Shown here: positions 8,500 through 17,062 of the stretch, piece by piece
Numbering within the stretch: position 1 is the stretch's first letter
How the letters are laid out: the number at the start of each line of letters is the position of its first letter
From: Haloterrigena salina JCM 13891
GTDB taxonomy: Archaea > Halobacteriota > Halobacteria > Halobacteriales > Natrialbaceae
NCBI RefSeq assembly: GCF_000337495.1
Contig: NZ_AOIS01000037.1
Location: 69,928-115,269 of the forward strand
Reading direction: 5' to 3'
Length of the DNA stretch: 45,342 nucleotides
Program-made: the position numbers and the translations under genes
Notes under the pieces: model-generated
Databases searched by the model: none
Told to the model about the DNA's origin: nothing
What the model saw: the letters and a program-made list of their open reading frames with translations, nothing else

Positions 8500-8730
8500 T
8501 CACTCCGTTTTCGTTTCCGTCTCCGACTCTGCGTTCGTCTCTCCGTCCGATTCGGTCGCCTCGGAAACTCGCTCGACCGCCGTGCTTCCACACGCCGGAC
8601 ACGTCTCCCGTTCGCTGTGGAACCGGTTCTCGCAGTCGCGACAGCGGTAGGGGGCGCTGTCCTCGCGTGCGGCCACCGCCTCCTGTTTGAAGCGCTCGAC
8701 TTTCTCGCCGAGCCGTTCGAACATGCCCAT
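8500..8730 (-). CDS. Small zinc-ribbon protein
   Basis: A 76-residue protein with a basic/acidic helical N-terminus, a four-Cys zinc ribbon (C30-x2-C33 and C44-x2-C47, in CRDCENRF and CPACGS) and a Glu/Thr/Ser-rich acidic tail. Such small ribbon proteins are widespread in haloarchaea and of unknown role, with nucleic-acid or protein binding usually assumed. The start is taken at MGMFERLGEK. An upstream in-frame GTG/ATG extension adds non-conserved sequence. It is convergent with gltX, 54 bases away. Confidence 0.75.
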   Translation of the reverse strand: MGMFERLGEKVERFKQEAVAAREDSAPYRCRDCENRFHSERETCPACGSTAVERVSEATESDGETNAESETETKTE

Positions 8731-8847
8731 AGAGAGCCTACCGCTCGGAGCCGGATAAGTTGCTGTCACGGTAACTCGAATACGAACCTGCGGACCGGTG
8801 GTTCCGTTCCGGACAACGGCGGGGACGGAAACGCGCGAACGCGGCGA

Positions 8848-9333
8848 TCAGAACACGAAAACCGCGACGAGAAATCCGAGCAGGACCGTGACGGTCAACA
8901 GCACCTGGATCGCCGTCGACGCGAGCATTCCACCGGTCGCGTACGCCGCCGAGCGGACGCTGCCGCCGGCGTCGCCGCCCTGAACGAACTCGACGAGGAA
9001 GACCGTCCCGAACAGCCCGGCGAGCAGTCCTAACGGGCCGGTGACGATCATCAGAACGATGGCGACAACGGTGGCGATCGTGGTAGTCGTCCACGAGGCT
9101 CCGCCCGCTCGAGCGGCGATCGAGCCGCCGAAGAGCTCCGCGACCATCGTCATGACGGCGAGGAGCGCGAGGACGGCGACCGTGAGGGTCCCGGGCTCGC
9201 TGAAGCCGGAATGCCACCAGTAGAGGGCGAGCCCCGACAGCGAGAGCAGCCCGCCGGGGACCAGCGGCGCGACCGTTCCGACGACGCCGCCGACGAGCAG
9301 GGCGACCGCGAGGATCGTGACTGCATCGACCAT
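8848..9333 (-). CDS. DUF456 family membrane protein
   Basis: A 161-residue integral membrane protein with four to five hydrophobic helices. The typical DUF456 features are the paired Gly-rich hairpin after the first helix (GTVAPLVPGGLLSLSG), the WWHSGF segment and GPLGLLAGLFGTVFLVEF. It is predicted to sit in the cytoplasmic membrane, and its function is unknown in the family. ATG 9333 (MVDAVTI) is preferred to a start nine codons upstream, which would add a polar segment before the first helix. No operon partner: the zinc-ribbon gene lies 117 bases downstream on the same strand. Confidence 0.8.
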   Translation of the reverse strand: MVDAVTILAVALLVGGVVGTVAPLVPGGLLSLSGLALYWWHSGFSEPGTLTVAVLALLAVMTMVAELFGGSIAARAGGASWTTTTIATVVAIVLMIVTGPLGLLAGLFGTVFLVEFVQGGDAGGSVRSAAYATGGMLASTAIQVLLTVTVLLGFLVAVFVF

Positions 9334-9477
9334 ACGGGAACAGATGGCGGGCCGAACCAAAGGCGTACGGCCTTCGGTCGTGATCCGGTCGCTTCCGACG
9401 CGACAGCGACCGCTCTGAGACGTCTCGCCTCCTGGGGTGGGTCACCAGTATCGTTACGGTTCGTCGCATCCGTCGGT

Positions 9478-10221
9478 ATGCGCGAGACGCGCGGAGCGAT
9501 CGGCGTCGGCGGCTCCTCGGGCATCGGCGAGGCGCTGGCTCGAGCGCTCGCCGACGAGGGGTACGAGATCGGGCTAGCGGCCCGCCGGACGGAACGCATG
9601 CGGGAGATCGGCGCCGAACTGCCGACCGAGTCCTCCGTCGCGACGATGGACGTCACCGATACCGACGACGCCCGCGAGGGCTTTTTCGAACTCGCCGCGG
9701 CGATGCGGTCGGTCGACGTGGTCGTCATCAGCGCCGGCACTGCGGCGATGAATCCCGACCTCGAGTGGGAGGCCGAACGGGAGACGATCGACGTCAACGT
9801 CCGCGGCTTTACCGCGATCGCGGCTGTCGCGATGGAGTACTTCGAGTCGACGCCCGACCGCGCGAGGGGCGGAGACGGCCACCTCGTGGGCATCTCCTCG
9901 GTCGCCGCCCACTTCGGCGTCGGCGGCGTGCAGGCGTACAACGCCTCGAAGGCGTACGTCTCGACGTATCTCGAGGGGTTGCGGGCGCAACAGGCCGATC
10001 GCGACGCGGACGTGACGATCACGATCGTCGAACCGGGCTTCGTCGACACCGACCTCTCGATGGGTGGCTTCTGGGAGTGCTCGCCCGAGACGGCCGCCGA
10101 ACAGATCGCCCGTGCGATTCGCAAGCGGCGGAACCACGTCTACGTCCCCCGCCGCTGGCGGCTCGTCGTGTGGTTCCTGAAGGCGACGCCCGAGTCGGTG
10201 CTGCGGCGACTGCTCTCCTGA
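9478..10221 (+). CDS. SDR-family oxidoreductase
   Basis: A 247-residue short-chain dehydrogenase with an altered glycine motif (GVGGSSGIGEA, residues about 8-18), ISAG near residue 84, ISSVAAHFG (catalytic Ser near 141) and YNASKAY (catalytic Tyr/Lys near 158-162). The basic segment AARRTERM after the second strand suggests NADP(H). The hydrophobic/basic C-terminus (RRWRLVVWFLKATPESVLRRLL) resembles SDRs that associate with membranes or act on lipids, but the substrate is unknown. ATG 9478 gives a good fold start. It is divergent from the DUF456 gene. Confidence 0.88.
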   Translation: MRETRGAIGVGGSSGIGEALARALADEGYEIGLAARRTERMREIGAELPTESSVATMDVTDTDDAREGFFELAAAMRSVDVVVISAGTAAMNPDLEWEAERETIDVNVRGFTAIAAVAMEYFESTPDRARGGDGHLVGISSVAAHFGVGGVQAYNASKAYVSTYLEGLRAQQADRDADVTITIVEPGFVDTDLSMGGFWECSPETAAEQIARAIRKRRNHVYVPRRWRLVVWFLKATPESVLRRLLS

Positions 10222-10307
10222 CCGTTCGCGGGGAGTCTCCCGACCCTCCGCGGCGAATCGTTCACCGCCACCGTAATCGGCTAAGGGACGCGGCGCGGAG
10301 AACGACT

Positions 10308-11372
10308 ATGAAGTTCACGCCAGGCCCGACGGCGGTTCCGCCGGCGGTCAGGGAGGCGATGGCCGAGGAACAGCCGAATCCGGACGTCGATCCCGCGTTC
10401 GCCGAGCGCTACGAGGCGCTCTGCGAGGACCTCGCCGACGTCTACGACACCGACCACGACGTCGTCGTCCCCGGCGGCGAGGGCATTCTGGGCCTCGAGG
10501 CGGCGATCGCCTCGCTGGTCGCGCCCGGCGACCGCGTCCTCTGCATTTCGAACGGGCTCTACGGCGACGGCTTCGCGGACTTCGTCGAATCCTCCGACGG
10601 CGAGGCCGAACTCGTCTCGGCGCCCTACGACGACCCGCTCGACCTCGAGGCCATCGAGGCCGCGCTCGAGGACGCCGCAACCGACGGCGAGCCGTTCGAA
10701 CTCGCGACGATGGTCCACTGCGAGACGCCCACGGGGACGCTCAACGATCTCGACCCCGTGTTGGACCTGCTCGAGGAGTACGACGTGCCGAGCGTCGTCG
10801 ACGCCGTCTCGTCGCTCGGCGGGACGCCGGTTCCGACCGATCGGATCGACGTCTGTCTCGGGGCGTCCCAGAAGTGCTTCAGCGCGCCGCCGGGGCTGAC
10901 CACCGCCGCGATCAGCGACCGAGCGTGGGAGCGCATGGAGGAACGCGATCCGTCCTCGCTGTACACGAACTTCCTCCCGTGGCGCGACGTCTCCGACGGC
11001 TTCCCCTACACCCACCTGAGCGCGAACGTCGCCGCGCTCGAGACTGCGGTCGAGATGATCCTTGAGGAGGGCCTCGAGAGCGTCTACCGGCGCCACGAGG
11101 AAGCCGCCGAGCGCTGTCGTGAACGAGGTGCCGAACTGGGACTCGAGGTCTATCCCGACGTCGAACGGAGTTCGCCGACCGTGACGGCGTTCCGCTTGCC
11201 CGGCGAGGCAGTGGAAATCCAGCAACGGGTCGCCGAAGAGGAGGACGTCGTGCTGGCGACCGGACTGGGCGACCTCGAGAACGACATCCTCCGATTCGGC
11301 CACATGGGCTACAACGCCGAGGTCGAAAAGGTCGATCGAGCGATGGACGCGCTCGAGGCCGTTCTGGAGTGA
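10308..11372 (+). CDS. Class V PLP aminotransferase (alanine-glyoxylate / serine-pyruvate type)
   Basis: A 354-residue PLP enzyme of the alanine-glyoxylate/serine-pyruvate aminotransferase group. It begins with the family signature MKFTPGPTAVPPAVREAM. GGEGILGLEAAIASL forms the phosphate cup, VVDAVSSLGG holds the Asp that bonds the pyridine nitrogen, and GASQKCFSAPPG carries the Schiff-base Lys (near 189). The C-terminal domain has the usual FGHMGYN. The likely role is amino-group transfer between serine or alanine and glyoxylate or pyruvate, but related phosphonate or septum-associated members exist, so the substrate is not certain. It is an isolated gene, with a palindromic element after its 3' end. 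Confidence 0.88.
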   Translation: MKFTPGPTAVPPAVREAMAEEQPNPDVDPAFAERYEALCEDLADVYDTDHDVVVPGGEGILGLEAAIASLVAPGDRVLCISNGLYGDGFADFVESSDGEAELVSAPYDDPLDLEAIEAALEDAATDGEPFELATMVHCETPTGTLNDLDPVLDLLEEYDVPSVVDAVSSLGGTPVPTDRIDVCLGASQKCFSAPPGLTTAAISDRAWERMEERDPSSLYTNFLPWRDVSDGFPYTHLSANVAALETAVEMILEEGLESVYRRHEEAAERCRERGAELGLEVYPDVERSSPTVTAFRLPGEAVEIQQRVAEEEDVVLATGLGDLENDILRFGHMGYNAEVEKVDRAMDALEAVLE

Positions 11373-11429
11373 TGAGTAGCGAAGTGAGTCAGCGGCTCTC
11401 GGTCGTTCGGTGCTGATTCAATCGAAACG

Positions 11430-11743
11430 ACCACGAAAGCCCCTGACTCGCTCGACCTCCCGAGCCAAGCGAGAGCCGAAGGCTCTCGCTGGCATTCGTT
11501 CACTTCGTTCGCGAATACCTCGCTGTGCTCCTCGGACTTCGTCCTGCGGTGCTTACTTCGTCCGAGAAGGATCGAGCGAGCCAGCCCCTTTCATTCCCAC
11601 CCGTGTCGGCCGGTCGGTCATGCCACCCGGGTGGGAATGAAAGGGGCTGCCGGCATCCGGAAAGACGGACGATGCAAGCACGCGACCATCGGGAGCGCGC
11701 GCAGCGAGGCCATCGACCGGATGCCGGAAGGGGCTTTCGTGGT
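11430..11743. repeat. MITE-like nested inverted-repeat element (about 314 bp)
   Basis: The 403-base spacer between two real genes holds a symmetrical structure. The outer 15-base termini are perfect inverted repeats (11430-11444 ACCACGAAAGCCCCT and 11729-11743). Inside are a 10-bp hairpin AGCGAGAGCC/GGCTCTCGCT (11468-11490), a 21-bp perfect inverted repeat (11583-11603 with 11628-11648, 24-base loop), and CCGGCATCCGG/CCGGATGCCGG (about 11650-11724). No frame inside encodes a recognisable transposase. The form fits a non-autonomous mobile element or a multicopy palindromic repeat. No flanking target duplication is obvious. Confidence 0.65.
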
Positions 11744-11775
11744 GTTCAAACGATCAAGACAGTGAAAACGATCCG

Positions 11776-14085
11776 CTATTCCTCGAGGAACCGCTCTCGA
11801 ACCTCGAGGGCCGCATCCGACCCGTATTTATCCACTAGCGGACAGAACGCCCCACCGAGCGCACGCATACACTGGCCAGACGAGTGGTACTCGAGTCGAT
11901 CCGCGACGGCTTCCCACGGTCGGCCCTGCAGGGCGCGCAGGACGAGCAAGCGCTCCTCGCGGGCGGTCAGGTCGACGTCGTCGGGATTCTCGACGAAGTA
12001 CCGGACGACGAGGTCCCGGAATGGGCCGGGATCGGCGTCGAACAGGCCGGGGCCGTAGGCCGCGCCGGCGACGACGCGCCAGTCGTGGGCCGAAAGGCCG
12101 AGCTCCGGGGCCGCGTCGGCGTCGACCGAGCGAAGGACCGCGCGGGCGACGTCCGGCTCGAGGTCCGAGAGGGCGTCCGTACAGAGCACGGGGAACCGGC
12201 GGGCGAACCAGTCGGCGTGGCGGTCGTGCAGTTTCCGACCGGCGTCGCTCGTCGGGGCAACCATGAGCGACGAGTACTCGCCGCTGGCGTCGTTGCGGGT
12301 CGTCGAGACGTGGACGGTCCGGTAGCCGTTCTCGCGCCAGAACTCGAGCAGGCCGGGCGTGGCGCCGAAGCCGGTGCCGAGCCAGTCGACTACGGACTCG
12401 AATTCTTCGCGAACGCGCTCGAGCAGATGCGAGCCCAGCCCTCGAGAGCGGGCCGCGTGGTGGGTCGCGATGCGGACGACGCGCAGGCCGGCCGACTCGC
12501 CGGCGGCCTCGTCGCGCAACTGGCTCGTGAGGACGTCCGGGAGCATGTTCCCCCGAATCCGACCGCCCTCGTACATCATCGCGCGGGTCTCGGGCGGCAG
12601 GTTCCCCTCGCGGGCCAGCAGGGCGACGCTGACGACGTGGCCGTCGTGAACCAGCGCGCGGGCCTCGAGGTTAGGCGCGTCAAGCAGCCGCGCGAGATCG
12701 TTAGGTTCGGTGCGGTAGTGAGCGAGCACGAGCAGGCCGAACGCCTCCCGCAGGAGCCGGTCGTCTGCGAGGAGGTCGTCGGGCTCGAGGCTGCGGTACG
12801 CGACGGTCTCGGGCGTCGCGTCGGCGACCAGCGGTTCGACCGGCGGGCGCGCGTCGAGCAACAGCGCGCGGAAGGCCCAGACCTCGACGGGGTCGCCGGC
12901 GGCGTACCGGATGGGCTCGACGAGCGTGCGCTCGATCACCTCGTGATCGCTCTCGGCGAGGCGGTCCCGGAAGCGAACGGAGAACCCCCGTCCCGCGCCC
13001 TCGTAGCCGTGGATCGTCGTCGCGAACGCGACTCGATCGGCCGCGAGCAGCGACTCGAGGACCGAGACCGGGAGCGCGGCGGCCTCGTCGACGATGACGA
13101 TATCGGCGGGGCCGCGGTCGTCGCCGGCCGCCGATTCGATTCGCTCGACGGCCGTCGCCGGTTCGAGGTACCGAACGCGACCGCCGGAACCCGTCTCGAT
13201 CGTCCGACCGTCGATCGTCGCGTCGGCCTCGAGCGTCCCCAGCAGTTCGCCGGCGCGGTCGAACAGTTCCGCCGCGTTCCGCGATCGGGGTGCGGTGACG
13301 AGCACGTCTAGTCCGTCGGCGGCGAACGCCCCCGCGGCCAGCCCCGCGGCGCTGGACTTGCCCCGTCCGCGGTCGGCCTCGAGGACGACGGCTCGCTGTT
13401 GGTCCTCACTATCCTCGGCAGTATCGCCCTCGAGCAGCGACTCGAACGCCTCGACGGCGTCCCGCTGGTCGCCCGTGAGACACGCCTCGTAGGCGTCGGC
13501 GGGGAACCGAGCGTTCGACGGGGTCTCGAGCGAGCTTTCACCCGAGCCGTCGACTCGCTTCGGCGCCGGTTCCGTCAGCCCGTCGTCGACGATCCGTTCG
13601 GCCTCGAGGTCGACGATTCCGATCCCCCGGTGGGCTCGTAACGTCTCGACGAGTCGAGTCCTGAATCGACCGGTGACGTCGTCCAGCGAGAACGGCGGGA
13701 CGGCCAGCGACCCGTCGAACGCGCCGCGGCGGTCGGGCCACTCCTCGAGCGGCGGCGTCAACAGGACGAGCAGGCCGCCGCCGTCGACCGCGCCGACGAC
13801 TTTCCCGAGCGCGTTCGGCCGCAGCCCCTCGTGGGCGTCGAGCGCGATCACGGTCCGCGTCGTTCCGAGGAGTTCGCTCGCGTTGGCCTGGGGCAGGTGT
13901 TCGCAGCGAAGCCGGTCTTCGGGACCGACGAGCGTGGTTTCCGTGATCGGCACGGGAAGCGCGTCGAGGATCGACTCGAGGGCCTCGTACCCCCGCTCGC
14001 GGTTACCGGCCAGAACGAGGACGCGTCGCTCGTCGACCGCCGTCGCCTCCTCGAACAGGGCCGTCGCGCCCGTCTCGACGATCAT
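11776..14085 (-). CDS. tmcA: tRNA(Met) cytidine acetyltransferase TmcA
   Basis: Acetylates cytidine (ac4C) in tRNA and, in archaea, other RNAs, using acetyl-CoA and ATP. The 769-residue protein has the N-terminal DUF1726-like domain, an RNA-helicase-type ATPase (Walker A in EADRGRGKSSAAG near 235-247, Walker B VDEAAALPV near 328), and a GNAT domain with RIATHHAARSRGLGSHLLE near 535-553. A tRNA-binding tail follows. The start MIVETGATALFEEA at 14085 is chosen. The frame stays open upstream but without conserved sequence. Neighbours give no functional clue. Confidence 0.93.
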   Translation of the reverse strand: MIVETGATALFEEATAVDERRVLVLAGNRERGYEALESILDALPVPITETTLVGPEDRLRCEHLPQANASELLGTTRTVIALDAHEGLRPNALGKVVGAVDGGGLLVLLTPPLEEWPDRRGAFDGSLAVPPFSLDDVTGRFRTRLVETLRAHRGIGIVDLEAERIVDDGLTEPAPKRVDGSGESSLETPSNARFPADAYEACLTGDQRDAVEAFESLLEGDTAEDSEDQQRAVVLEADRGRGKSSAAGLAAGAFAADGLDVLVTAPRSRNAAELFDRAGELLGTLEADATIDGRTIETGSGGRVRYLEPATAVERIESAAGDDRGPADIVIVDEAAALPVSVLESLLAADRVAFATTIHGYEGAGRGFSVRFRDRLAESDHEVIERTLVEPIRYAAGDPVEVWAFRALLLDARPPVEPLVADATPETVAYRSLEPDDLLADDRLLREAFGLLVLAHYRTEPNDLARLLDAPNLEARALVHDGHVVSVALLAREGNLPPETRAMMYEGGRIRGNMLPDVLTSQLRDEAAGESAGLRVVRIATHHAARSRGLGSHLLERVREEFESVVDWLGTGFGATPGLLEFWRENGYRTVHVSTTRNDASGEYSSLMVAPTSDAGRKLHDRHADWFARRFPVLCTDALSDLEPDVARAVLRSVDADAAPELGLSAHDWRVVAGAAYGPGLFDADPGPFRDLVVRYFVENPDDVDLTAREERLLVLRALQGRPWEAVADRLEYHSSGQCMRALGGAFCPLVDKYGSDAALEVRERFLEE

Positions 14086-14346
14086 GGGGTCTCGTTGGAA
14101 CGCAGCCCGTAATAGTATCCGGGATCCGTCGAGGACGGCATTCCCGGTCCGCCCGGCGGTTCGGTGGTGTGGCCGAGAACCGTCGTCGGTCCGTTGCAAT
14201 CAGTGCAATCGTTGACACCGAACTCGGTCGGACGCGACCGAACTGTGGCTCCGACACCGTAACCGGCAGACGGCGCCTCGATTGAGCGTCCGGAAACAGT
14301 TCCAAAATTCGGACGATCTCGTCTCAATTTATATCATCCGATTACC

Positions 14347-14352
14347 TTTAAG
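14347..14352 (+). promoter_or_regulatory. TATA box of the lipoprotein gene
   Basis: TTTAAG is centred about 26 bases before ATG 14375, giving a leaderless transcript. A second AT-rich site, TTTATAT, lies at 14328-14334. The remaining spacer from 14086 shows no other feature. Confidence 0.5.
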
Positions 14353-14374
14353 AAATACCGTCAATGAGGCGACC

Positions 14375-15040
14375 ATGGAGCGAAGAAAACTCCTCCTTGG
14401 TAGCGGCGTCGGACTGGCAACCGTCCTCGCGGGCTGCAGCGGCGAGGATCTCATGAGCGATGACGAGAACGAGTCCGACGAGAACGGAAACGGGAACGGA
14501 GCGCCGAACGGCTCCGACGAGAACGCCGAAGACGACGAAGACGGCGAAAACGGCAAGGACGGCAAAGACGGTAAAAACGGCGAAAACGCCGAGAACGGCG
14601 ACGAAAAAGGCGGTGACAAGAACGGGAAACGAGACGTTCCCGGCCTGGACGTCGACGCGTTCGAGTCCCTGCTGGAGCAACAGGGTATCACGATCGAGAC
14701 GCTCCGCCGAAGCGGGTCGAATCTCACCCTGAAGGTGTCGGTCTCGGACCTGAACGCGGACGACCTATCGGCCTCGGCTGACAGTGCCGAACTGCGACAG
14801 CGGCTCTCGGACATCGTTAGCGCCGCGAGCGACGCGATTACCGATCCGCAGGCGTTTATCGCCGCAATCGAGACCATCACCGTGTCCGTCCTGGACGAGA
14901 CCGACGGAAAGAAGAAGAAAGGTAAATCGGGCCTCACGGTGGAGGTTCGCGTCTCCTGGCTGATCGAGTTCGTCCGCAACCGGCGCTCGGAACGAGAACT
15001 CCTCGATCGGATCACCGAAACGGCTTCCGAAGGCGCGTAG
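14375..15040 (+). CDS. Secreted haloarchaeal lipoprotein, function unknown
   Basis: A 221-residue protein. It starts with basic MERRK, a short hydrophobic stretch and a lipobox (LAGCSG), so it should be anchored by a lipid outside the membrane. Residues about 28-88 are a low-complexity linker of Asp, Glu, Asn, Gly and Lys, made of repeated 9-base units (such as GKDGKDGKNGEN) that probably grew by slippage. The C-terminal 130 residues have predicted mixed alpha/beta content with a Lys-rich loop (GKKKKGKSG), unusual in so acidic a proteome. I do not recognise the domain. The leaderless ATG fits the TATA box. Confidence 0.75.
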   Translation: MERRKLLLGSGVGLATVLAGCSGEDLMSDDENESDENGNGNGAPNGSDENAEDDEDGENGKDGKDGKNGENAENGDEKGGDKNGKRDVPGLDVDAFESLLEQQGITIETLRRSGSNLTLKVSVSDLNADDLSASADSAELRQRLSDIVSAASDAITDPQAFIAAIETITVSVLDETDGKKKKGKSGLTVEVRVSWLIEFVRNRRSERELLDRITETASEGA

Positions 15041-15267
15041 CGACGGTCGTCGACCGTTCGCGTTTCGAAAGTAAATTTTCCGATAGGTGAAACGGTACGT
15101 CCACTGTCGCACTCGACCAAGTGGCGACTCGAGGAGCCGAACGCGACCGCCGGCGATCGTCGGCGCCTTCGAACAGCGACTCGGCGAGATCGACGACGTC
15201 CGCGTTCATCCGGTCGCCCCGTCGACTCGAGAGTAACAAGTGCCGGAACGCTATCGCGGACTCGCTC

Positions 15268-15660
15268 TCATCGGGGTGCTCGATCGCAGACGCAGAAGCC
15301 ATTCCCCTCCGGATCCTCCATCACGGTCCACTCCTCGGCCCGATCGTCGAATCGCTCGCGTTTCGCCTCGACTGCGCTCGCGCCGAGTTCCTCGAGGCGT
15401 GCGACCGTGGCCGCTCGATCTTCGGTCGCCAAATCGAGGTGAATGGGGATATCCTCGGTGGATCCCTTCGGCAGTCGCTTGAACAGGAGCGGCGGCGATC
15501 GATCGTCGGGAGCCGCGAGGAGAACGTGATCCGGATCGTCCGTCTCGTCGGGTGGTTCAGCGGGGAGTGGGACCCGGTCGCGCTCGAGCGCCCGTTCCCA
15601 GAACGTCGCGAGTCGATCCGGTGAATTACAAGCGAAAGTAATCTTTTCTATCGAAGTCAT
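15268..15660 (-). CDS. VOC-superfamily (glyoxalase-like) protein
   Basis: A 130-residue protein with the paired beta-alpha-beta-beta-beta modules of the vicinal oxygen chelate fold. ITFACNSPDRLATFWERAL starts the first module and IPIHLDLATEDRAATVARLEELGA the second. The end, WTVMEDPEGNGFCVCD, is the conserved DPEGNEFCL-like strand. This branch (Glyoxalase_6 type) is usually annotated as glyoxalase/dioxygenase-like with unknown substrate. The 227 bases between it and the lipoprotein gene hold no supported gene. Confidence 0.85.
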   Translation of the reverse strand: MTSIEKITFACNSPDRLATFWERALERDRVPLPAEPPDETDDPDHVLLAAPDDRSPPLLFKRLPKGSTEDIPIHLDLATEDRAATVARLEELGASAVEAKRERFDDRAEEWTVMEDPEGNGFCVCDRAPR

Positions 15661-15801
15661 GCCTACAGTGCATGTATTGTTAGCAGGTAATCACGTAAAT
15701 GGAGGTTGCATCGGAGATAGTTGTCGCTACCATCGGCCGCGGTCCGAACGGTCGGGCTGTCCTCGATCCGGCGATCAGGCGAACGAGAAGGACGAGCCGT
15801 C

Positions 15802-16347
15802 CTACTCGAGCCGGGACAGTGCGGTCTCTTTCGCGGTGTCAGCGTCCGGAAACCGCGTTTCGCCGACGCGAATTTCCGAGACCCACTTCACGCTCTCCCA
15901 GCAGTCGCGGTCGGGGCCGGTCGGGACGAGTCGGGCCGGCCCGCCGTGTTCGACCGGCAGTGGCTCCCCGTCGAGTCCGACCCCGAGCAGCGCGTCCGAG
16001 AGGGTCTCGAGCGGGAACGAACAGGCGTAGTCGCCGTCCATCGCGCGGAGGAGGGCGTGCTCGGCCTCGGCCGACGGCCCGGCGCGCTCGAGGAGTTCCC
16101 CGACGCGAATCCCGCGCCACGCGAGCCCGTCGGCGACCCACCCCTCGGCGCAGGCGAAGTCGTCGGTCACCGTCTCGAGCGGGAACGACTCGAGGGCCGC
16201 CGCGGAGAGGCGAAGCGATCGGTCGACGGCGCCGGTCACGCGGAGTGTCCAGGCCTCGGCGTCGACCGCGTCCGGGACCGGGTGCGATCTGAGATCGGTC
16301 ACGGGAACCGGTACGCCGCCGAGCGAGAAACCTGTCGGGGCGCACAT
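15802..16347 (-). CDS. Molybdopterin-dependent oxidoreductase domain protein (sulfite-oxidase-like)
   Basis: A single oxidoreductase molybdopterin-binding domain of about 181 residues, the fold of sulfite oxidase and MsrP/YedY. The Mo-ligating Cys lies in TDDFACAEGW, followed by WRGIRVGELLERAG and, near the C-terminus, the cofactor/substrate segment GGPARLVP and WESVKWVSEI. There is no Tat signal, no heme domain and no dimerisation domain, so it is a minimal cytoplasmic-looking version. The physiological substrate is unknown. ATG 16347 is preferred, though a GTG four codons upstream is possible. It is divergent from the DGC protein with only 46 bases between. Confidence 0.85.
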   Translation of the reverse strand: MCAPTGFSLGGVPVPVTDLRSHPVPDAVDAEAWTLRVTGAVDRSLRLSAAALESFPLETVTDDFACAEGWVADGLAWRGIRVGELLERAGPSAEAEHALLRAMDGDYACSFPLETLSDALLGVGLDGEPLPVEHGGPARLVPTGPDRDCWESVKWVSEIRVGETRFPDADTAKETALSRLE

Positions 16348-16393
16348 GTGCGGGACCACCTTCTCGAGCGCTCGAGCGAAACGGACGCCCGAG

Positions 16394-16780
16394 ATGAGCG
16401 ACGAGATCGAGTACGACGAGCTCCCGCTGGTCTACTCCTGTTCGGGGTGCTCGAGCGCTGCACAGCTGGCGAACGATCTGGCCGTCTCCCTCGACCGGGA
16501 CGGCGTCGCCGAGATGTCCTGTATCGCCGGCGTCGGCGGCGGCGTGGCGCCGCTGGTCGACACTGCGACCTCGGGCCGGCCGATCGTCGCGATCGACGGC
16601 TGTCCGCTCGAGTGTACGAAGCAGTGTCTCGATCGCCACGACGTCGCGCCCGACCGCCACTACGTGCTCGCGGAACACGGCGTGGCGAAGGAGTACCACA
16701 CCGACTACGACAACGAGGCGGCCGAGCGGTTGCGCCGCAAGCTGGCTTCGGAGATCGAGGCCCTCGCGGAAACGGCTTGA
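16394..16780 (+). CDS. DGC-domain putative zinc-binding protein
   Basis: A 128-residue Cys-rich protein with the DGC domain (PF08859 type). It shows YSCSGCSSAAQLAND near the start, EMSCIAGVGG near residue 41, and the naming motif IDGCPLECTKQCLD near 70-83. Seven cysteines in these clusters suggest a bound zinc or iron-sulfur site. The family is found in archaea and anaerobes and has no settled function. The head-to-head arrangement with the molybdopterin protein is suggestive of a redox link, but this is only inference. Confidence 0.85.
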   Translation: MSDEIEYDELPLVYSCSGCSSAAQLANDLAVSLDRDGVAEMSCIAGVGGGVAPLVDTATSGRPIVAIDGCPLECTKQCLDRHDVAPDRHYVLAEHGVAKEYHTDYDNEAAERLRRKLASEIEALAETA

Positions 16781-16864
16781 GTCGCCGCCCGTAGCGATTT
16801 GGTCAGGAACGCTACCATTCCCGATGTGCGGACGCGTCGCACGGCTCCGGTCGTTTGAACACGC

Positions 16865-16870
16865 TTTTAA
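16865..16870 (+). promoter_or_regulatory. TATA box of the L7Ae operon
   Basis: CTTTTAAG contains a strong TATA element. Transcription would begin near 16890-16895, about 210 bases before the first start codon, so the transcript carries a long structured leader. Confidence 0.6.
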
Positions 16871-16889
16871 GGGGGGCAACGCTACAGAC

Positions 16890-17062
16890 GTAGTACACCC
16901 TACGCGGGGTTGATGATGCTCCTAGCCTCACAGGACTTCCGCCGAAGCTACTTCGGCCAGGGGTGGACATACGGGCTGACGGAACTGTTTGCGGCGTCCA
17001 ACACGACGGTCGTCGGACGCCCGCTCACGACGTCCGTCTGCCCGTATCGTGCCCCGAATGGC
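16890..17062 (+). ncRNA. Structured RNA or leader upstream of rpl7ae
   Basis: Strong nested pairing is visible. ATACGGGC-T-GACGGA (16969-16983) pairs with TCCGTC-T-GCCCGTAT (17033-17047), 14 of 15 positions. It encloses an internal loop of 9 by 11 bases and an upper stem GGCGTCC (16993-16999)/GGACGCC (17015-17021). GGGG (16960-16963) can pair with CCCC (17052-17055). Upstream lie a perfect 7-bp hairpin GCCGAAG/CTTCGGC (16941-16957) and GGGG-TTGATGATG-CTCC (about 16907-16922), which looks like a kink-loop, the motif L7Ae binds. A long stem with an internal pocket recalls an H/ACA guide RNA, but no ACA box sits at the expected place. It could be a separate RNA or an autoregulatory leader. Confidence 0.55.

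Noticed and set aside
14520-14640. Collagen-like or CRISPR-like repeat
   Set aside because: The short repeats are codon-level low complexity (GKDGKDGKN) in a lipoprotein linker, not spaced direct repeats.
15012-15302. Small minus-strand open frame of 96 codons between the lipoprotein and VOC genes
   Set aside because: It overlaps the 3' ends of two better genes, and its sequence shows no conserved pattern.
16911-16979. Box C/D guide RNA before rpl7ae (TGATGA at 16911 and CTGA at 16976)
   Set aside because: Spacing is plausible, but C' and D' boxes are missing, and the CTGA lies inside a strong stem, so it would not be free as box D.
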